From Telluria beijingensis (lineage in GTDB: Bacteria; Pseudomonadota; Gammaproteobacteria; Burkholderiales; Burkholderiaceae_D), in contig NZ_CP132480.1 of the NCBI RefSeq assembly GCF_030770395.1, positions 3,553,802 through 3,617,801 on the forward strand: a DNA stretch of 64,000 nucleotides, written 5' to 3'. Position numbers and translations under genes: made by a program. This document shows, one piece after another, positions 15,465 through 23,530 of this stretch. The notes under the pieces were generated by a model, which searched no databases, had not been told where the DNA came from, and worked only from the letters and a program-made list of their open reading frames with translations. The first letter of the stretch is position 1; the number at the start of each line of letters is the position of its first letter.

Positions 15465-16313
15465 CTATATATCTACTCCGCTGGAGTTTAAATTTTTCCT
15501 AATGGGGGCGTGAAATCTATCTGCTAATGCTAATCCATAATAAAACATAGACTTCCAATTATTTGGGGTGCCATACTCATCATCGAATTCCAAGAAAAGA
15601 CCTTGCAAAAAGTCTGTAAAATCACGTGCGCTGACCGGAATAGTCAGTCTGGAAAACACGGTTTTGCGGGGCCTTCCAACAATTTTTGCCCACTCTGCGC
15701 CCGCCCAATTTAAAATATTTGTCTTACGAATGATGGATTGAACGTGAAACTTTGCGCTCTCATTTGTCATAAAATCTCTCGCCAGCTCGACCTCAACACT
15801 AGGAGCGCTAACGTCGCCTGAAAATGCAATGTATGAGATTCGCTTCTGCAGTTCCTTATCATAGTATGGATGAAATATCCTCGCACCACTGGCATTCATA
15901 TATGAAGAAGATTTCGACTGGTTACATCCACATGCCGGCACCAAGTTGTGCGAAAATAAGGAAAACTCCGGATAGAGGGTCTTCGGAATGAGGTGGTCAA
16001 CTTGGCCAAACGCAAAGCTCCCACACATTGGACAGACGTCTGGCGATAGCTCTGACCTTATCTCTGCGATATAAGATAAATCCTTCAACTTCCTTCCATA
16101 GTCAGCTTTTAAGCCTTCCTTTAAAGCGTTCGCTAAAGCCAGAGGCTGATTTAATTTTGTTCCATCTCCGGCGACGTTCTTGTAATGTGTATATTCGCTT
16201 TCGATAGATTTTAAGCTCTTCTCCAACAATGGGTAACTGGCGAGGTTATCCTTCTTCGAAAGCCTGCGTATAATATCAAAATCATCGTATTTAGGAACGC
16301 CCAAATATTTCAT
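15465..16313 (-). CDS. HNH endonuclease, PtuB-like
   Basis: The protein has 282 residues. The nuclease centre is CPMCGSF, then FGQVDHLIPKTLYPEFSLFS, then HNLVPACGCNQSKSS (about residues 93-138): paired structural cysteines, catalytic His in VDH, Asn in HNLV and the second zinc pair CxC. This is the HNH pattern of PtuB of Septu and of retron Ec78 systems. Its ATG overlaps the stop of the ATPase gene by 4 bp (16310-16313), so the two are translationally coupled, as in ptuAB. The expected role is nucleic-acid cutting triggered by its ATPase partner during phage infection, a role inferred from the family. Confidence 0.8.
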   Translation of the reverse strand: MKYLGVPKYDDFDIIRRLSKKDNLASYPLLEKSLKSIESEYTHYKNVAGDGTKLNQPLALANALKEGLKADYGRKLKDLSYIAEIRSELSPDVCPMCGSFAFGQVDHLIPKTLYPEFSLFSHNLVPACGCNQSKSSSYMNASGARIFHPYYDKELQKRISYIAFSGDVSAPSVEVELARDFMTNESAKFHVQSIIRKTNILNWAGAEWAKIVGRPRKTVFSRLTIPVSARDFTDFLQGLFLEFDDEYGTPNNWKSMFYYGLALADRFHAPIRKNLNSSGVDI

Positions 16314-17983
16314 TTGCCACCGTTTTTCCTATTTTTTTGCGACCTCTTAAGATACATTACAGCTTCAGTAGACAATTCACTTGCCAGCTGTCTTTCCCAA
16401 TTTTGGTCTAGAAAATCACTTTCCGATATCCGCAAATCAACATCTTGAATTAACCTACTTATAGCATCGTCTTCAAAGATAAAATCAGAAATTGCGCCTA
16501 CATCAGAGCCAAAAGTTTTAAGGCGGGGGGTCCCAACCTGAACTGCGCCGTTAGGTGCGACAGTAATGATGTGAACTTGCGACGTAGGTATCTCGCGTAC
16601 AAAATACGCTGAATGGGTTGCGACAATCGCGACTGAATTAGTGACCTCTAGAATACTATTCAACATCTGCACAAATTCAGTCACTAGACGCGGATGAAGA
16701 TGCGTTTCAGGCTCATCTATTAGAACAATAGTACCCGAGCTCATGTGTAGGCACAGCTGAGCGGCCAGTCTTACGAACGAAAGCTGACCACTACTGAGCG
16801 GTACGTATCTCCCATTAACATTTCTAGCGAGCGTCCCGTTTCTGTCCAATCTGCGCGCGTTATCAAGGCGGCGCATTTCGTTACCTCGATTAAGATTGAT
16901 GAGACGTACTCCATCAGGAATTTCTTCTTTAGAGCCTCCGTTATCGAAAGACGACTTCGATGAAACAACTACTAGGTCATCAAAATCCATTATAATCTGA
17001 ACGGAGCGTTTGAATATTTCCCATCGATAGCTGTTGTCGCGAGCATCTTCCCGCGCTAGTTTTTGCAGAACTAATGGCAGTGTCTCGTTATGCCCACCCA
17101 TCCTCTGCCCAGGAATTGCTGACAGTCTAACATATTGAATTGAAGAGTTTCCATGAACGGCACGCGGGAAAGTCGCTTCGGTCTCCCCTGGCGTGCAAAC
17201 TGCAATAACCTTTGAAATCTGAGGATAACGTCCCGATGCGTCGGTTAAATTAGGTTTTTGCTCCAAAGCAGCGTGAGTTAATTCATTGAGAGTTCTACTT
17301 TTTCCGACTCCATTTTTCCCAATTATGGCGGCCATCCGTTTGGGAAGGAGGCTGTTTTCGTCGAAAAGAAACTTGAAATCATGCTGATTGGGAAATCCAT
17401 CTAAGTGAAAATGCAAATTTAAGCATGTTGGCGGTGATTGTGCGTACTGCGACACATCTCCGAGAAACCAATTGTAGCCCTCAGTATATGTAAAGAATCC
17501 CTGTGGAAGACGTAGAAATGACAAATTAAATGCGCTTGACTTGAGCGCTGCCTCAAGCCATTCCGGCTGGTTTTCGGTGCGCTCCGCCATAACTACATCG
17601 TTCAGTGCAGATAAAATTAGTCTGCAGTTTTCAGTTCCCCACTCTTCAGCAATTTCTCGATATGCATGTGCTTCAGACTGCATTGAAAAAAACCTGGGAA
17701 ACTCGTCCGCAGAGAGAATTTCCTTTTTGGAATTTTTAAATCGTGACAAGACTACAGTATATTCAGAATCTTGATTATTTTCATCCTCAAGAAATGCCAA
17801 TCTGAATTTTCGCCATGAATATTCCGTATTCACCTGTTGGATTGAATATTCAAATAGAGTTTGGTGGCCAAAATCATTCCACTCATCCTGCGGAACCCAT
17901 ATTACGATAGCCCCAGGCTTCATGCGCGGGGCGGTCGCCTTGTCGACCGCAAAATAAACATGAGGCTTTATTAAGTTAAACAT
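16310..17983 (-). CDS. ABC-type AAA ATPase, PtuA-like
   Basis: The protein has 557 residues. All ABC/SMC-type ATPase motifs are visible: Walker A IIGKNGVGKSRTL (about 218-230), signature PLSSGQLSFVRLAA (about 395), Walker B GTIVLIDEPETHLHP (about 420) and switch His AIVATHSAY (about 455). About 200 residues before Walker A form an N-terminal domain I cannot assign, which is longer than in an OLD or RecF-like minimal ATPase. It precedes an HNH gene by overlap. The pair resembles Septu PtuA-PtuB; the AT-rich composition here is the most extreme in the window. The Septu subtype is not determined. Confidence 0.8.
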   Translation of the reverse strand: MFNLIKPHVYFAVDKATAPRMKPGAIVIWVPQDEWNDFGHQTLFEYSIQQVNTEYSWRKFRLAFLEDENNQDSEYTVVLSRFKNSKKEILSADEFPRFFSMQSEAHAYREIAEEWGTENCRLILSALNDVVMAERTENQPEWLEAALKSSAFNLSFLRLPQGFFTYTEGYNWFLGDVSQYAQSPPTCLNLHFHLDGFPNQHDFKFLFDENSLLPKRMAAIIGKNGVGKSRTLNELTHAALEQKPNLTDASGRYPQISKVIAVCTPGETEATFPRAVHGNSSIQYVRLSAIPGQRMGGHNETLPLVLQKLAREDARDNSYRWEIFKRSVQIIMDFDDLVVVSSKSSFDNGGSKEEIPDGVRLINLNRGNEMRRLDNARRLDRNGTLARNVNGRYVPLSSGQLSFVRLAAQLCLHMSSGTIVLIDEPETHLHPRLVTEFVQMLNSILEVTNSVAIVATHSAYFVREIPTSQVHIITVAPNGAVQVGTPRLKTFGSDVGAISDFIFEDDAISRLIQDVDLRISESDFLDQNWERQLASELSTEAVMYLKRSQKNRKNGGK

Positions 17984-18128
17984 TTTTTCGAGCTAAATTA
18001 GGGAGCTGCATTCATTAAATCAGCAATAGCGTGCCAATTTGACTGGAATGTCAACGCTGCTGTTCTCATAAATGGACGCGCAAAATCTCGCAGTGTTTAT
18101 CGCGGCTACCTTTTTGCGAAACGCTACG

Positions 18129-20219
18129 CTAAGATATCCAGTCGCGAGCGACGACGTCCCAATCGACCTGCCGGGTTACCTCTCCAGACCAGACCTCCCA
18201 AAAATCTGGGTCGTCCGACCATGGGCGTTGTGCTTCTGATAATTCGCTAATCTCAACCAATACCGGGACCGGCGTAGCCCAACCAAGCAATATAGCTTGG
18301 CGAGAAGGCAGGCTTGGCAACTCTCTGAGGAGAGCCCCTACGTTGTCCGGCACTAGTCGGCTCACAAGTTCTTGGTCGCTGTCATTAACAATCCGATGGA
18401 GTAAGAAAGTATTGCACTGAGCCAAGATGGTTGGTGATAGCTCTGACGGGCGTTGCGAAGACAAAACGAGGCCAAGCCCGAACTTTCTTCCTTCTCGCGC
18501 AATCTTTTCGAAGGCTTCCCTACACAGCCGAGCCGGCGCTGCAACGCCGTCCTCGTCTCCCTTTCCTCGCTTAATAAAGTTATGAGCTTCCTCAAGCACC
18601 ATTACTGTGGGCAACGTCTTCCCTTCCGGGTGGGTTTTGCGGTACCGCTGAAGCGCTTCAAAAGTCATTCGCGCGAGTACGGCCACAACGATATGAGTTG
18701 CGTCCGATGGGACTAGCGAAAGGTCAATAATGGCCACCTCTCCTGTAGCCGCCTCATCAGCTCCCAAGTATTCGTTCAACCAGTCGCACAATGTAGTTTC
18801 CGGTCGAGCCTGAATCACTGGGCCAAGAATTCTATTGCTCGTTAGCGAACGAATTCGAAGAGTTAGATACGCAATGAAAGAGCTTAGGTTTGTGTTCCCA
18901 GCGCCATCCGCAGCTAAATCGTCTATATAATCCGCAAATGAGCTCACGTCAAATGGCACCGGGTCATCCTCGCCGGACGTTATCGAGTGTTCGATAGTCG
19001 GAAAGTGTTGGAGCGCTTCATTGCAAAGTATCTGAAGCTCCTCAAAGTCGAGCACATTCAAGCCGTTGACGTAGAATTCTCCTTCAGCGCGACCAGGTCT
19101 TGTTCTTCGCGCAAAAACTGCGTTAGCTGCTTCAGCTAGTGAGACAAGACTGTCCTGCTCTGGTCCTTCGTCTAATCGATTCGCTAAACTTCTCATAACG
19201 TCCCGCAGACTTCTTAAGCAGTGCGCAGCTTCTTGGCTGCCTGGAAAAGCTGCATAAGACTTACCGGACGAGTCGGAAATGTAAGCATTGACTCTCGAAG
19301 AATAGAGATGCAATTGGCGGGATATTGTGGTATCAACCTCTTCTCGTTGACTCCGGCCTGCCCTGAGATTTCTGAGGGCTTTGTTTAACAGAGGACGTTG
19401 GGTGCCAGGTTGGGCTTGTGACACTGCAGCCCACTCATGACTGTTCCAAAACCACGCTGGAACCTCAAGTGCATTAACGGAAGCTCCAGGTCGGAATACT
19501 CGTGCATTTTCGCTGCCTTCAAAAGCTTTTGCGTACTCACCATTTGGGTCTAGCAATAGAAAACGCGCATTCGCATTATTGCTACCGCTGTTGCTTTGAC
19601 TCTTGCGAGCAGCTTCTAGTGACCAATGGATTAGACCTGCAACGGTGCACGACTTGCCGCTACCGGTGTTACCGAGGACTGCTAAGTGACGGCCAAATAG
19701 TTTGTTCGGGTCGACAAGAATGTCACATGCCCCAGCTGGCGACGTCCCTATCTTTACACTTCTGCCTGGCTCGCTCACACCGACAATTGCGCCGATTTGT
19801 TGCGAAGTTGGTATTAGAACTTGGTCACCGACTGACGGAAACGAGGAGACACCTCTGCGCAAGCAATACTGAACTTCACCGTTACTTGCATTTCGCTCAG
19901 TTGCTAATGTACCAAGTGGGCTAATCTTCATTCGCCTTATGGGATGGGGCAAGTCAACGAGTCCTAAGTCGCTTTCTCGACGTCCCTTAACATGAATTCC
20001 TCGGTCGATACCAATCCAAGATATAAAGCCGACTGTGGCGCCACATTCATTAGGCAACAAGACGTAACCGTTCAGGCGAGGAAATATTGTGGGTACTCCC
20101 GTGTTAAGTGCTGTCGTTTGAGGCGCCTCAGGAGTGAGTAATACATAAATCTCGTCGGCAGCAACAGACTCCACTGTTCCCACTACTAGGCCTGCAGCCC
20201 GTTCCGTTGCGCTCGACAT
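18129..20219 (-). CDS. HerA-family ATPase/translocase of a SIR2-HerA defence pair
   Basis: The protein has 696 residues. An N-terminal beta-rich HAS-barrel-like part (about 1-120) precedes the HerA/FtsK-type core: Walker A AVLGNTGSGKSCTV (about 180-193), Walker B TVMVLEEAHNFI (about 540), and the sensor and arginine region EKIAREGRKFGLGLVLSSQR (about 570-590). HerA forms hexameric rings that pump or unwind DNA. Its ATG overlaps the sir2 stop by one base (TAATG). The sir2-herA order is that of the SIR2-HerA (Nezha) anti-phage system, where SIR2 degrades NAD+ or acts as a nuclease with HerA. Confidence 0.88.
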   Translation of the reverse strand: MSSATERAAGLVVGTVESVAADEIYVLLTPEAPQTTALNTGVPTIFPRLNGYVLLPNECGATVGFISWIGIDRGIHVKGRRESDLGLVDLPHPIRRMKISPLGTLATERNASNGEVQYCLRRGVSSFPSVGDQVLIPTSQQIGAIVGVSEPGRSVKIGTSPAGACDILVDPNKLFGRHLAVLGNTGSGKSCTVAGLIHWSLEAARKSQSNSGSNNANARFLLLDPNGEYAKAFEGSENARVFRPGASVNALEVPAWFWNSHEWAAVSQAQPGTQRPLLNKALRNLRAGRSQREEVDTTISRQLHLYSSRVNAYISDSSGKSYAAFPGSQEAAHCLRSLRDVMRSLANRLDEGPEQDSLVSLAEAANAVFARRTRPGRAEGEFYVNGLNVLDFEELQILCNEALQHFPTIEHSITSGEDDPVPFDVSSFADYIDDLAADGAGNTNLSSFIAYLTLRIRSLTSNRILGPVIQARPETTLCDWLNEYLGADEAATGEVAIIDLSLVPSDATHIVVAVLARMTFEALQRYRKTHPEGKTLPTVMVLEEAHNFIKRGKGDEDGVAAPARLCREAFEKIAREGRKFGLGLVLSSQRPSELSPTILAQCNTFLLHRIVNDSDQELVSRLVPDNVGALLRELPSLPSRQAILLGWATPVPVLVEISELSEAQRPWSDDPDFWEVWSGEVTRQVDWDVVARDWIS

Positions 20220-21526
20220 TAAGCTTCTCCTTCTGTCAAGGATTCTTCTCGCGTGACCGGTGACTCGTCTGCACGAGAGTAAGACCTATTTCGTAAAAGC
20301 TCTGACATGCGCGAGCTAATATGGTCAATGGCTGGCTTTGGTAGATACTCTTCGGTTAGTTTCGTTAAGTCGGCAAAGTGTGGGCCAATCAAAAGAGTTA
20401 TCTGAGCTTCACGCCCAGCTCTATGGAGAAACGCAGTCAAGCGTGCATCCATTGAGTAACTAATAACTACGATATGAGTTGAAGGAATAACCAACATGTC
20501 GAGCAAGACTCGATTTAAGTGGTCGTCACCGAAGCCATACCCATACAGAACTAAGACAGAGTTAGGACGACAAAGTGCCGCAGCCATGTCACGGAAGAGT
20601 TCAGCGTAAGGGTAAGCGGTTGTCTCAACATCCTTTGTGGCGTTTGGATATATCATCACAGTATCCACTGGGCTGTTTGGGATGTACGGACTATGGTCTG
20701 CTGGGCCGAACGGAATGCCTCTCCGGACGATATTGCCGGTCCTGTTGTCCATTGCCCAGTCTAAAGAGCCATGAAGCTTGGTCAGCCTAATTACGCCTTC
20801 CATGAATCGCGGTTCGCCTCGTATCCCTGGAGGATTGTAGTGGTAATCACAGTCTAGTCGGGATGACCTGAATGCTGGTTCAAGTGCTCCTACGAATCTG
20901 TCAATTACTCGTATACCTGCTAAGTCGCAGCCATATTCGATTAGTCGGTCATAATTCGTAGTAAAAATGTGTAAGCGCTCACGAGAAGCGGCTCTGCTGG
21001 CAAAGCTGAGCAAGAAGGACTGTAAGGCTGTGACGGCACCTCTCCATTTCGTTTCTTCTGAGCTTGCGATACCTCGTTCCGTCGAAAATAACGACGAAAG
21101 AAACTCGCTCATTCGTGAGTCCAAGGCGGTCTTGAGAGAATTGATGTCTTCAAACTTCCCGCCAATATTCAAACCCTCTAACAAGGCAAAAGCAGTCCGG
21201 AACTGGTCCTCTATGTTCGGCGCGCCACGGCCCATTTTGGCTGCACCACTGGCAGCAAAAGAGTCAATCTTCTCATCAAATCGTGTTCCGAGCGGTCGGG
21301 TCCCCATGCCTGTCGCCGTTGCGTCACACAAATATCCTATTGCAGTGGTGAAGCCGCTTCCCAGCAACAAATTTAAGTGTTCAGCTTGGAAGACGGCGGT
21401 AAGCCATGGCTCGATAATCTTTCTGACTCGGAGAACCATCGCGTCCAAATCTTTGCCATCAGGCAATTTATCGAACCATTCCGACTGCGCGCCAACTCGG
21501 TATCCATTATTTGTCGCGTTACTCAT
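20219..21526 (-). CDS. SIR2-domain NADase-type effector of a SIR2-HerA pair
   Basis: The protein has 435 residues. SIR2 motifs in order: NLLLGSGFTTAIG (about 50-63, the GAG-like NAD loop), IFTTNYDRLIEYG (about 190), LTKLHGSLDWAM (about 248, with the His of the KLHGS box), and VLYGYGFGDDHLNR (about 330). This fits the SIR2_2-type domain used in defence systems (Thoeris, DSR, SIR2-HerA, AVAST). GGAGG lies 4 nt before the ATG. It leads the sir2-herA operon. The expected activity is NAD+ depletion on phage sensing, known for the family but not testable here. Confidence 0.87.
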   Translation of the reverse strand: MSNATNNGYRVGAQSEWFDKLPDGKDLDAMVLRVRKIIEPWLTAVFQAEHLNLLLGSGFTTAIGYLCDATATGMGTRPLGTRFDEKIDSFAASGAAKMGRGAPNIEDQFRTAFALLEGLNIGGKFEDINSLKTALDSRMSEFLSSLFSTERGIASSEETKWRGAVTALQSFLLSFASRAASRERLHIFTTNYDRLIEYGCDLAGIRVIDRFVGALEPAFRSSRLDCDYHYNPPGIRGEPRFMEGVIRLTKLHGSLDWAMDNRTGNIVRRGIPFGPADHSPYIPNSPVDTVMIYPNATKDVETTAYPYAELFRDMAAALCRPNSVLVLYGYGFGDDHLNRVLLDMLVIPSTHIVVISYSMDARLTAFLHRAGREAQITLLIGPHFADLTKLTEEYLPKPAIDHISSRMSELLRNRSYSRADESPVTREESLTEGEA

Positions 21527-21595
21527 GCTCCCTCCAAGTATTGCTGAAATTGTACTAGCTATCTTGGAGGAAAGAAGGAAAAATTGCTTGCAGTT

Positions 21596-21750
21596 AGTAA
21601 CCGTTAACGTTGGATTGTCTCGACGAAACGTGCCGGATTCGAATTCGAGAATGAAGCGGCAAATCGTTACCTAATTAGCAGGCCAGTGGTTGAACTGTTA
21701 CCTCTTGAAGGAGGTAGAGTTCTCCTATGACAAGAGTGGTGGTAACAGTT
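21596..21750. repeat. Subterminal GTTACC/GGTAAC motif cluster at the right end
   Basis: AACTGTTACC (21693-21702) and GGTAACAGTT (21741-21750) are perfect inverted copies; the similarity extends into TCTTG/CAAGAG with a few bases inserted. Further partial copies, GTAACCGTTAAC (about 21597) and CGTTACCTAA (about 21665), lie in the same 150 bp. They are good candidates for recombinase arm-binding sites at the right end. The function is inferred. Confidence 0.5.
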
Positions 21751-21752
21751 AT

Positions 21753-21765
21753 CATGTAGTAAGAA
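21753..21765 (-). repeat. Right terminal inverted repeat of the element
   Basis: CATGTAGTAAGAA, read on the minus strand as TTCTTACTACATG, matches the left end at 12 of 13 bases and abuts the right CGGCTG copy at 21766. Confidence 0.88.
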
Positions 21766-21771
21766 CGGCTG
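21766..21771. repeat. Right copy of 6-bp direct repeat (CGGCTG)
   Basis: Identical to 7173-7178. In the reconstructed, uninterrupted rtcB only one copy remains, spelling part of the Ile-Gly-Cys codons. Confidence 0.85.
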
Positions 21772-22762
21772 CGGCATGATGGCCGCCAAGACCACCCTGC
21801 GCGCCGACGACCTGCCCGACAACCTGGGCAAGCTGCGCAGCGCCATCGAGCAGGCGGTGCCGCACGGCATGACGCCGAGGACGCGCAATGCCAGGGGCCG
21901 CGACGTCGGTTCCTGGCACCAGCCGCCGTCCACCGTCGATGCCGGCTGGGCCAGGCTCAAGGACGAGTTCGACGACATCTGCCGCAAGTATCCCAAGCTG
22001 CGCCATGCGAACCACTACAAGCACCTGGGCACGCTGGGCAGCGGCAACCATTTCGTCGAGGTCTGCCTGGACGAAGAGAACTTTGTCTGGCTGATGCTGC
22101 ATTCCGGTTCGCGCGGGGTAGGCAATGCGATCGGCACCCATTTCATCGAACTGGCGCGCCAGGACATGCGGCGCCACATGGTCAACCTGCCGGACCAGGA
22201 CCTGGCCTATCTCGAAGAAGGCACCCGGCATTACGACGATTACGTGGAAGCGGTCGGCTGGGCCCAGAAGTTCGCGCGCATCAACCGCGAAGTCATGATG
22301 CAGAACCTGATCCAGGCGGTGCGCACCGTCATCAAGAAACCGTTCGAGACGCATGTGGAGGCAGTCAATTGTCACCACAACTATGTGCAGCGCGAGCGCC
22401 ACTTCGGCAAGGATGTCCTGATCACGCGCAAGGGCGCGGTGTCGGCGCGCGAAGGGGAGCTGGGCATCATTCCCGGCTCGATGGGCGCGCGCAGCTTCAT
22501 TGTGCGCGGCAAGGGCAATCCAGAAAGCTTCAACAGCTGCAGCCATGGCGCGGGCCGCACGATGAGCCGCACCGAAGCCAAGCGCCGCTTCACGGTGGCC
22601 GACCAGGAACGCGCCACGCGCGGCGTCGAGTGCCGCAAGGACGAGGGCGTGATCGATGAAATCCCGATGGCCTACAAGGACATCGACGCCGTCATGCACG
22701 CCCAGCGCGAGCTGGTCGACGTGGTCCACACGCTCAAGCAGGTGGTGTGCGTGAAGGGCTGA
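21766..22762 (+). pseudogene. rtcB: RtcB RNA ligase, 3' fragment
   Basis: This continues the 5' fragment without loss: GMMAAKTTLRADDLPDNLGK, then HYKHLGTLGSGNHFVEVCLD, LHSGSRGVGNAIGTHF, AVNCHHNYVQRE, and FNSCSHGAGRTMSR with the His that is guanylylated in RtcB, ending VVCVKG. An ORF starts at the ATG at 21776, so a roughly 328-residue N-truncated protein could be made, but it lacks the Asp and Cys metal ligands on the 5' fragment. Codons are intact with no stops or frameshifts, so the insertion is recent or excision still occurs. The convergent HAD gene ends 9 nt further on. Confidence 0.94.
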
Positions 22763-22771
22763 GCCCGCACC

Positions 22772-23407
22772 TCACGGCCGCGCCAGTGACAGCAGGTCGT
22801 TTGGTGCGCCGAACTCGTGCTCCGGCGCCTCCTGGCGCAGTATCTCGATCGGGGCATAGCCCCAGCTGACCGCACCAAAACCGATGCCGGCGCGCCGTGC
22901 GGCATCGGCATCCATGGTCTGGTCGCCCACGTACAGCGCCTGCGATGGCGGCGTGCCTGCCAGCCGCACCACCTTGCGAATGCGCGCGGCCTTGCCGAAG
23001 ATCGACATGCCGCATTCGTACTGCCCCATCAGCGCCGCCAGCTCGGGCCCGAGCACGGCGCGCACGTTTTCCTCGGCATTCGACGAGACCACCGCCAGCC
23101 GCAGGCCGGCCCGGTCGAGTTCGTGCAGGGTCGGACCGATGCCGTCGAACAGCGGGATGCGGCCGGTACAGGTGACGGCGCGCATGCGATCGATGAAGGA
23201 GCGCGAGGCGAACGGCAGCTTCCAGGCCGGCATGCCGACGTGGCGCATGACGTCGCGCGGACCGTAGTGGCGCAGCCGCTCGGCCTGTTCGGCGTCGACC
23301 CGCCGGAAGCCATGCTGGTCGGCGATGTCGTTGAACACGCTCAGGAAGAAGGGCCAGGAATCGGCCAGCGTGCCGTCGAAGTCGAAGATCGCCAGGCGGT
23401 AGTTCAT
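22772..23407 (-). CDS. HAD-superfamily hydrolase (phosphoglycolate-phosphatase-like)
   Basis: The protein has 211 residues from the ATG at 23407; a TTG at 23422 would add five. HAD motifs: I FDFDGTLADSW at the start, II LAVVSSNAEEN (about 108), III Lys in FGKAARIRKV (about 142), IV YVGDQTMDADAARRAGI (about 163). The helical cap between motifs I and II is of the C1 type found in Gph and related phosphatases. The substrate cannot be told. It sits between rtcB and the Cache-CheW gene, divergent from the latter. Confidence 0.88.
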   Translation of the reverse strand: MNYRLAIFDFDGTLADSWPFFLSVFNDIADQHGFRRVDAEQAERLRHYGPRDVMRHVGMPAWKLPFASRSFIDRMRAVTCTGRIPLFDGIGPTLHELDRAGLRLAVVSSNAEENVRAVLGPELAALMGQYECGMSIFGKAARIRKVVRLAGTPPSQALYVGDQTMDADAARRAGIGFGAVSWGYAPIEILRQEAPEHEFGAPNDLLSLARP

Positions 23408-23530
23408 GCGAAGAGAGGGCAAGGGGAGGTCATGGCGCGATTATAGGAGACCTCCGCGCCGGGACGGTGCGATTGCAACCGATTGGCATGCGTCTTGCTT
23501 TACGAGAAGTAGATTTTATCCAACCTTCTC

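Larger units (their letters stand above)
7179..21765 (+). mobile_element. 14.59-kb Tn554-like defence island inserted in rtcB
   Basis: Both ends are fixed by sequence: inverted repeats TTCTTACGACATG (7179-7191) and CATGTAGTAAGAA (21753-21765), 12 of 13 matching, inside a 6-bp direct repeat CGGCTG. Deleting 7179-21771 (14,593 bp) rejoins GGC TG|C GGC and yields a 412-residue RtcB in frame. Contents are a four-gene recombinase operon, a SLATT-type membrane protein with a small partner, an XRE repressor with operators, two unknown genes, an AAA/HNH pair and a SIR2-HerA pair. It is visibly AT-richer than the flanking DNA, most strongly at 15.4-18 kb. There are no tRNA, conjugation, replication or phage structural genes. 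Classification as Tn554-like rests on gene order and end structure. Confidence 0.92.

Noticed and set aside
7179..21765. Prophage or integrative conjugative element
   Set aside because: No structural, lysis, relaxase, type IV secretion or replication genes, and the ends are of transposon type.
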